This document shows, piece after piece, positions 1 to 3,532 of a stretch of DNA of 6,447 nt. Made by a program: the position numbers and the translations under genes. Under the pieces are notes generated by a model that made no database searches, was not told where the DNA came from, and saw only the letters and a list, made by a program, of their open reading frames with translations. Source of the stretch: Pseudomonadota bacterium (GTDB lineage Bacteria > Pseudomonadota > Alphaproteobacteria > Sphingomonadales > Sphingomonadaceae). The DNA lies in assembly GCA_023386135.1 (NCBI GenBank), contig JAEWKG010000212.1:1-6447 (forward strand). Reading direction: 5' to 3'. Position 1 is the stretch's first letter; the number at the start of each line of letters is the position of its first letter.

Positions 1-485
1 TCTCAGTCGAGGACCGCACCGCGCGGCTGACCAAGGCCCTCGCGGGCCACAAAGGGCACGAAATCGCCTTCATCGACTGCCCGCCCTCGCTCGGCCTGCT
101 GACGCTCAACGCGCTCGGCGCGGCCGACACGCTGCTGGTGCCGCTCCAGTGCGAGTTCTTCGCGCTCGAGGGGCTGTCGCAGCTCCTCCAGACGGTCGAG
201 CGGGTGCAGCAGCGGTTCAATCCCGATCTCGGCATCATCGGCGTGGAGCTGACGATGTTCGACCGGCGCAACAAGCTGACCGATCAGGTCGCCGACGACG
301 TGCGTTCGTGCCTCGGTCCGCTGGTCTTCGAATCGGTCATCCCGCGCAACGTCCGGCTCTCCGAGGCTCCCAGCCACGGCTTGCCCGCGCTGGTGTACGA
401 CCACAACTGCACCGGCAGCCGCGCCTATATCGCCCTCGCGCGCGAACTGATCGGGCGCCTGCCCGCCGAAAGGAAGGCCGCGTGA
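1..485 (+). CDS. parA: ParA/Soj-family chromosome partitioning ATPase, 5'-truncated by window edge
   Basis: This is the C-terminal 160 residues of a ParA (Soj/MinD-type) ATPase; the first complete codon is at 3 and the stop TGA at 483-485. ParA binds DNA non-specifically as an ATP dimer on the nucleoid and, with ParB, moves replicated origins apart. The visible part starts after the deviant Walker A lysine motif, which lies outside the window. It contains the Walker B region and family signature DCPPSLGLLTLNAL (visible residues 25-38), then LVPLQCEFFALEGL (45-58) and, near the end, VIPRNVRLSEAPSHG. These are hallmark segments of chromosomal ParA, whose usual length is about 255-265 residues, so roughly 100 residues are missing because of the window boundary and not because of gene damage. 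The stop overlaps the parB start by 4 bp, so the two are co-translated. Family assignment is secure. Confidence 0.96.
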   Translation, partial: SVEDRTARLTKALAGHKGHEIAFIDCPPSLGLLTLNALGAADTLLVPLQCEFFALEGLSQLLQTVERVQQRFNPDLGIIGVELTMFDRRNKLTDQVADDVRSCLGPLVFESVIPRNVRLSEAPSHGLPALVYDHNCTGSRAYIALARELIGRLPAERKAA

Positions 486-1459
486 CCGCTCCCACCGACC
501 CGATTCGCTTCACCCTGCCCGAGCGGCCCAAGGACGACACCCGCAAGCGCCTCGGCCGCGGCCTTGGCGCGCTGATGGGCGAAACCCGGCGCGAGGAACC
601 GCTGGTGGTGCAGGGCGGCGCCGCGGGCGAATCGGCTGGGGGCTCGGCCACGTCCTTGCGCGAAGGCCTCGCCAGCATCGCGGTCTCGGCGATCGAGCCA
701 CTGCCGGGCCAGCCGCGCAAGCGATTCGACGAGGCCGCGCTCGATGAGCTGGCGCAGTCGATCGCGCAGCGCGGAGTGATCCAGCCGGTGATCGTCACGG
801 CGCTGGGGCAGGGCCGCTATCGCCTCGTCGCCGGCGAGCGCCGCTGGCGCGCGGCGCAGAAGGCGCGGCTGCACGAAATCCCCGCGCTGGTGCGCGAGCT
901 CGACAGCCACGAGGTGATGGCGCTGGCGCTGATCGAGAACCTGCAGCGCGAGGATCTCAATCCGGTCGAGGAAGGCCGCGCGTACCAACGGCTCGCCGAC
1001 GACGAAGGGCTGAGCCAGGCCGATATCGCCAAGCTGGTCGACAAGTCGCGCAGCCATGTCGCGAATCTCCAGCGCCTGCTGCAACTGCCGCACGCGGTGC
1101 TCGACTTGGTCGAGCAGGGCGCGCTGTCGATGGGCCACGCCCGCGCGCTGATTGGCCAGCCCGAGGCGACGAGCCTCGCCGAGCGCGCGGTGAGCGAAGG
1201 CCTGACAGTGCGCGACATCGAACGGCTCGTGCGCAAGGGCGGCGAGGGCGGTGCCGGCCGCCGCCAGGCCCGCGTCGCGCGCGATCCCGCCAAGGATGCC
1301 GACATCGCGGCGGTCCAGCGGCACCTCGAGGAATTCCTCGGCCTCTCTGTGCAGATTAAGACCGACGCGGATCCGCGTTCCGGTGGGGTGACTATCCGCT
1401 ATCGGACACTCGACCAGCTTGATCTTATTTGTCAGAGACTTACGGGCGGCGATATCTAG
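482..1459 (+). CDS. parB: ParB/Spo0J-family partition protein (CTPase, parS-binding)
   Basis: Complete 325-residue ParB, a normal length for chromosomal members. ParB binds parS near the origin, loads onto DNA as a CTP-dependent clamp and stimulates the ParA ATPase. In order: an N-terminal basic peptide KRLGRGLGALMGE (22-34), the conserved segment carrying the ParA-activating arginine; a low-complexity linker (35-65); the ParB/Srx CTP-binding domain (about 66-170) with GERRWRAA (118-125) and ENLQREDLNPVEEGRAY (152-168); a helix-turn-helix around LSQADIAKLVDKSRSHVANL (177-196); a variable linker; and a C-terminal dimerisation segment ending RTLDQLDLICQRL. The GTG start at 482 is chosen because it has a strong AAAGGAAGG ribosome site (469-477), overlaps the parA stop as GTGA, and places the conserved N-terminal peptide at the usual distance. 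The frame stays open upstream, but that part is out of frame with parA. The last ~30 codons are less GC-rich than the rest. No parS site lies in this window. Confidence 0.97.
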   Translation: MTAPTDPIRFTLPERPKDDTRKRLGRGLGALMGETRREEPLVVQGGAAGESAGGSATSLREGLASIAVSAIEPLPGQPRKRFDEAALDELAQSIAQRGVIQPVIVTALGQGRYRLVAGERRWRAAQKARLHEIPALVRELDSHEVMALALIENLQREDLNPVEEGRAYQRLADDEGLSQADIAKLVDKSRSHVANLQRLLQLPHAVLDLVEQGALSMGHARALIGQPEATSLAERAVSEGLTVRDIERLVRKGGEGGAGRRQARVARDPAKDADIAAVQRHLEEFLGLSVQIKTDADPRSGGVTIRYRTLDQLDLICQRLTGGDI

Positions 1460-1534
1460 CTGGCCTGGCCGCTTTGCCGCGCCTGCGCGGAGGCTTAAAA
1501 GGCCGGTAAGTATTTTCCTCTAGGATAAAGTCCG
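1460..1534 (+). promoter_or_regulatory. parB-pilin intergenic region: weak hairpin and likely control region of the first pilin gene
   Basis: A 75-bp gap. Just after parB, CCGCG (1477-1481) can pair with CGCGG (1486-1490) around a CCTG loop. No T-run follows, so it is at best a weak terminator for parAB. A possible promoter lies at the parB end: TTGTCA (1429-1434, five of six matches to TTGACA) with poor -10 candidates TATCTA (1453-1458) or GATATC (1451-1456). The second half of the gap turns AT-rich and holds the CtrA-like element listed separately. AGGA (1522-1525) is the only Shine-Dalgarno-like sequence before the ATG at 1535. No promoter here is convincing by eye. Confidence 0.35.
1495..1509 (+). 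promoter_or_regulatory. Candidate CtrA-binding site, TTAA-N7-GTAA
   Basis: TTAA (1495-1498), seven bases, then GTAA (1506-1509) matches the alphaproteobacterial CtrA consensus TTAA-N7-TTAA at seven of eight fixed positions. It sits 25 bp before the ATG of the first pilin gene. TTAA is very rare in this GC-rich window: I found it only four times, three of them in the two gaps before the pilin genes. CtrA controls pilus and flagellar genes in several alphaproteobacteria, which makes the match plausible, but it is a short motif and unproven. Confidence 0.35.
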
Positions 1535-2059
1535 ATGGGGGATCGTCTCGCCAGTTTGAGCAGACTGCGCAGCGGCGCGATCGTGCTTGGCACGACGGTG
1601 GCGTTCGCCTCCGCGCCGGCTCAGGCCGGGGGGCGCACGACGCAGACGACGCAGGTCATCCTGAACGTGTCGCATTCGTGCAACCTGACCACCAACACCC
1701 TGAACTTCGGGTTGGTAACCACCAACGTCAAGACCGTGCGCGCGTCGACCACCATGACGGTCAAATGCACTCCGGGCACGATCTACACCGTCGGCATCGA
1801 CAACGGGCAGAACTTCGATCCCGCGACGCTCAGCCGTCGGATGCATAACGACCAGGCAAATGGCATGGTGTTCTATGCGCCCTATCAGCTCTATCGCGAC
1901 GCCCTCTACGCGTTGCCGTGGGGCACCGGTCTGACCGGCGGCGCCACCGGGGTTCTGCTGACGGGCAGCCAGACGCTCACCGTCTATGGCGAAGCGCAGC
2001 TCAAGAACGTCAAGTCCTCGGGCTACATCGACACGGTCACCGTCGTCCTCGACTTCTGA
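1535..2059 (+). CDS. Spore coat protein U (SCPU)-domain pilin subunit 1, CsuA/B-like
   Basis: A 174-residue secreted subunit of an archaic (sigma-type) chaperone-usher pilus. The N-terminus has arginines (R4, R10, R12), a hydrophobic stretch (14-27) and a likely signal peptidase I site at AQA|GG (after residue 31). The mature start reads TTQTTQVILNVSHSC, an alternating hydrophobic strand of the type used for donor-strand exchange in CsuA/B. It is followed by the SCPU fold, with cysteines C49 and C78 expected to form the conserved disulfide, the motif VKCTPGTIYTVGIDNGQNF, and the family-typical final strand IDTVTVVLDF. It is a paralogue of the second pilin downstream but longer in the middle (residues about 107-150). 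Start: ATG with AGGA nine bases upstream. It may be a minor or adaptor subunit, since the second pilin adjoins the chaperone and resembles CsuA/B more closely; that is inference. It is single-domain, so it is not a classical CsuE tip adhesin. Confidence 0.88.
   Translation: MGDRLASLSRLRSGAIVLGTTVAFASAPAQAGGRTTQTTQVILNVSHSCNLTTNTLNFGLVTTNVKTVRASTTMTVKCTPGTIYTVGIDNGQNFDPATLSRRMHNDQANGMVFYAPYQLYRDALYALPWGTGLTGGATGVLLTGSQTLTVYGEAQLKNVKSSGYIDTVTVVLDF
1796..1817 (+). repeat. Conserved 22-bp segment shared by the two pilin genes, copy 1
   Basis: This stretch encodes IDNGQNF in pilin 1 and matches positions 2506-2527 of pilin 2 with a single G/C difference. It reflects shared ancestry of the two paralogues and selection on this loop, rather than a mobile or regulatory repeat. 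It is long enough for occasional recombination between the genes. Confidence 0.6.
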
Positions 2060-2095
2060 TTCGGCGCGCCGAGCGCGGGCCGAGCCGTCAAGAAA

Positions 2096-2139
2096 AACGC
2101 CGACAGGGTTAAAATCCCCAGCTCTTTTTACCCGGCGTT
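2096..2139. repeat. Large imperfect stem-loop between the pilin genes; minus-strand terminator-like
   Basis: AACGCC (2096-2101) pairs with GGCGTT (2134-2139). After a four-base bulge (2102-2105), GGGT (2106-2109) pairs with ACCC (2130-2133), then one T/T mismatch, then AAAA (2111-2114) pairs with TTTT (2125-2128) around a ten-base loop. This makes 14 base pairs in total. On the plus strand no T-run follows the outer stem, although the internal TTTTT (2125-2129) could serve a much weaker inner hairpin. On the minus strand the stem is followed by GGCGTTTTTC, the shape of an intrinsic terminator. The right arm shares two bases with the TTAACCAT element. Structure is seen; function is unknown. 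Confidence 0.5.
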
Positions 2140-2145
2140 AACCAT
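2138..2145 (+). promoter_or_regulatory. Candidate CtrA half-site TTAACCAT
   Basis: TTAACCAT is the extended half-site known for CtrA in Caulobacter. The position where the second TTAA should lie (2149-2152) reads AACC, so this is a half-site only. It lies 121 bp before the second pilin start, and a TATCTAT stretch follows 11 bases later (2157-2163), so it could sit near a -35 region. Short motif, low certainty. Confidence 0.3.
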
Positions 2146-2171
2146 CAAAACCTAGGTATCTATCCGTACTG

Positions 2172-2189
2172 AGGGACGAACCTGTCCCT
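2172..2189. repeat. Perfect inverted repeat AGGGAC-N6-GTCCCT in the leader of pilin gene 2
   Basis: AGGGAC (2172-2177) and GTCCCT (2184-2189) are exact inverted complements around GAACCT. As DNA this is a plausible operator for a dimeric regulator; as RNA it is a 6-bp hairpin with a six-base loop. It lies about 77-94 bp before the ATG at 2266, where the 5' end of a leader RNA would fall if the TATCTAT stretch is the -10 region. No regulator gene is in the window. Confidence 0.4.
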
Positions 2190-2265
2190 AACTCTTAGCC
2201 ATTTGGCAATCTATCTCGTGCATTAGACCCGCCGGCCTTGGGCCAGACTGTAGGGGATTACTTTC

Positions 2266-2748
2266 ATGCGTAAGATTGCAATCGCGGCCGCCGCTCTGGC
2301 CGCCACCGTCGCGACGCCGGCCATGGCCGGTCCGAACGGCACCGTTACCCGCACGATGGACGTCGTGCTCAACGTCACCACCGCGTGCACGATGACCACC
2401 AGCACCACGATGGACTTCGGCTTCCTGACTTCGGTCACCGGCGGCACCACCTCGACCGCGAACGCGACCGTGAAGTGCACGCCGAATGCGGCCTACACGG
2501 TCAAGATCGACAACGGCCAGAACTTCGGTGCGGGCACCCAGCGCAAGATGAAGTCGACCACCGGCACCGCCACCGTCGACTACAACGTGTTCCAGCAGGA
2601 CGGCACGACCGCCTGGCCGGTCGCGGGTGTCGCTGGTTCGGGCACGGGCGTCGACCAGAGCCTCACCATCGTCGGCAAGCTCGCCAACGCCACTGAGGTC
2701 GCCGCGGGTACCTACAAGGACCTGCTGACCATCACGCTCGACTACTGA
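2266..2748 (+). CDS. SCPU-domain pilin subunit 2, CsuA/B-like, probable major pilin
   Basis: A 160-residue secreted pilin of the archaic chaperone-usher class. The signal peptide is textbook: MRKIA start, Ala-rich core, cleavage at AMA|GP (after residue 21). The mature N-terminus TVTRTMDVVLNVTTAC is the alternating hydrophobic strand that would complete the Ig-like fold of the next subunit. C41 and C71 are the expected disulfide pair. The motif VKCTPNAAYTVKIDNGQNF, the segment VDYNVFQQD and the final strand YKDLLTITLDY closely follow the CsuA/B pattern. The body is very rich in Thr, Ala and Gly, and lysines are few. AGGGGA (2252-2257) lies eight bases before ATG and is the best ribosome site among the pilus genes. 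With its adjacency to the chaperone (22-bp gap) this makes it my choice for the abundant shaft subunit. It shares a nearly identical 22-bp stretch with pilin gene 1. Confidence 0.9.
   Translation: MRKIAIAAAALAATVATPAMAGPNGTVTRTMDVVLNVTTACTMTTSTTMDFGFLTSVTGGTTSTANATVKCTPNAAYTVKIDNGQNFGAGTQRKMKSTTGTATVDYNVFQQDGTTAWPVAGVAGSGTGVDQSLTIVGKLANATEVAAGTYKDLLTITLDY
2506..2527 (+). repeat. Conserved 22-bp segment shared by the two pilin genes, copy 2
   Basis: Partner of the 1796-1817 segment, differing at one base (the synonymous third position of the glycine codon in IDNGQNF). The flanking codons also encode similar residues (KCTP before, then YTV), but the DNA identity drops outside the core. Confidence 0.6.
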
Positions 2749-2770
2749 GCCATACCGGAGACACCGAACA

Positions 2771-3532
2771 ATGATCCGTCGCCACCAGCTTTCGCGTGCT
2801 TTTGCCGCTTTGGCCGTCGGCGGATCGTTGTTCGGGTTCGCCACCGCGGCGCTCCCGGCCATTGCCCAGGAGACCGCACCGGCCGCCACCGATTCGGCCG
2901 CCAGCCTGTCGATCGCCCCGTTGCGGGTCGAAGTCGACAGCGGCGACGAGGGGGCGACCGTCTATCTTACCAATGCTTCTTCTCGCGAGCTTCCCGTGCA
3001 GGCCCGGCTCTTCGCCTGGACCCAGGACGACGGCAACGACGTCTACGCACCGAGCAGCGAGCTTACCGTATCTCCGTCCATTTCGATGATTCCGCCTGGA
3101 GAGACCCAGATCGTGCGCCTGCTGCGCAAGGTCGGGGCCGGCAAGGGCGAAAAGCGGTTCAGGCTGGCTGTCGACCAGTTGCCTGATCCCTCGCGCGTGC
3201 AGGCCGGACAGGCCGCGACACGCATCCGCTTCACCATCCCCGTGTTCGTCGATCGCGACACCGCGGGCGATGCCACACTGGCGTGGAAACTGACCGACGA
3301 CCGCCTCGAACTCGCCAATACCGGCGGCGCGACGGCCAAGATCGTCGGGCTGGCAGTGAAGACTGCGGGGGGCAATGACGTGACGCTGGGGACCAACACC
3401 TTGCGCTACGTCCAGGGCAATTCGACCATCTCCTGGCCGATCGGAAAGGGCTGCTCGCTTGGGCCGGTGAAGATCACCGCGCAAGTCGACGGCCAGACGG
3501 TCGATGCGCAGCCCAGTACCACGTGCGGCTAA
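2771..3532 (+). CDS. PapD/CsuC-like periplasmic pilus chaperone
   Basis: A 253-residue periplasmic chaperone that should bind each SCPU pilin as it leaves the Sec channel, lend it a strand to complete its fold, and deliver it to the usher. A signal peptide with a twin-Arg-like but ordinary basic start (R3, R4, R9) and a hydrophobic core ends at AIA|QE (after residue 32). The N-terminal Ig-like domain (about 45-150) begins SLSIAPLRVEVDSG, with the conserved Arg (R52) of the first strand, then ATVYLTNASSRELPVQARLF and the family motif MIPPGETQIVRLLRK. The C-terminal domain (about 155-253) contains IRFTIPVFVD and ends with cysteines C228 and C252, probably a disulfide. GGAG (2757-2760) lies ten bases before the ATG, and pilin 2 ends 22 bp upstream. 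The last ten codons overlap the usher start in another frame, so chaperone and usher are probably translationally coupled. Length is usual for the family. Confidence 0.93.
   Translation: MIRRHQLSRAFAALAVGGSLFGFATAALPAIAQETAPAATDSAASLSIAPLRVEVDSGDEGATVYLTNASSRELPVQARLFAWTQDDGNDVYAPSSELTVSPSISMIPPGETQIVRLLRKVGAGKGEKRFRLAVDQLPDPSRVQAGQAATRIRFTIPVFVDRDTAGDATLAWKLTDDRLELANTGGATAKIVGLAVKTAGGNDVTLGTNTLRYVQGNSTISWPIGKGCSLGPVKITAQVDGQTVDAQPSTTCG

Larger units (their letters stand above)
2060..2265 (+). promoter_or_regulatory. Intergenic control region between the two pilin genes
   Basis: A 206-bp gap inside an otherwise tightly packed gene set, more AT-rich than its surroundings. In order it holds an imperfect hairpin (2096-2139), a TTAACCAT half-site (2138-2145), a TATCTAT stretch (2157-2163) that could be part of a -10 element, and a perfect 6-bp inverted repeat (2172-2189). 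TTGGCA (2203-2208) resembles a -35 box but has no matching -10. AGGGGA (2252-2257) is a good ribosome site eight bases before the ATG at 2266. The arrangement suggests that the second pilin and the downstream chaperone and usher genes have their own promoter and a leader RNA. I see no credible small open reading frame here. Confidence 0.5.

Noticed and set aside
149..481. In-frame upstream extension of parB to position 149
   Set aside because: This part overlaps parA out of frame and its translation is Arg/Ala-rich noise. The GTG at 482 has the ribosome site and the 4-bp coupling overlap.
425..1324. Long minus-strand open frame of 299 codons opposite parB
   Set aside because: High GC content makes long antisense frames common. 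It has no recognisable domain and the parB protein on the other strand is fully conserved.
1918..2112. 64-codon plus-strand frame spanning the end of pilin 1 and the gap
   Set aside because: No ribosome site, composition typical of an out-of-frame reading of pilin 1, and it runs through the hairpin.
3517..3526. CACGTG core resembling the centre of a parS site
   Set aside because: Only the six-base core is present (in TACCACGTGCGG). The flanks of the parS consensus TGTTTCACGTGAAACA are missing and the core lies in the chaperone-usher overlap coding sequence.
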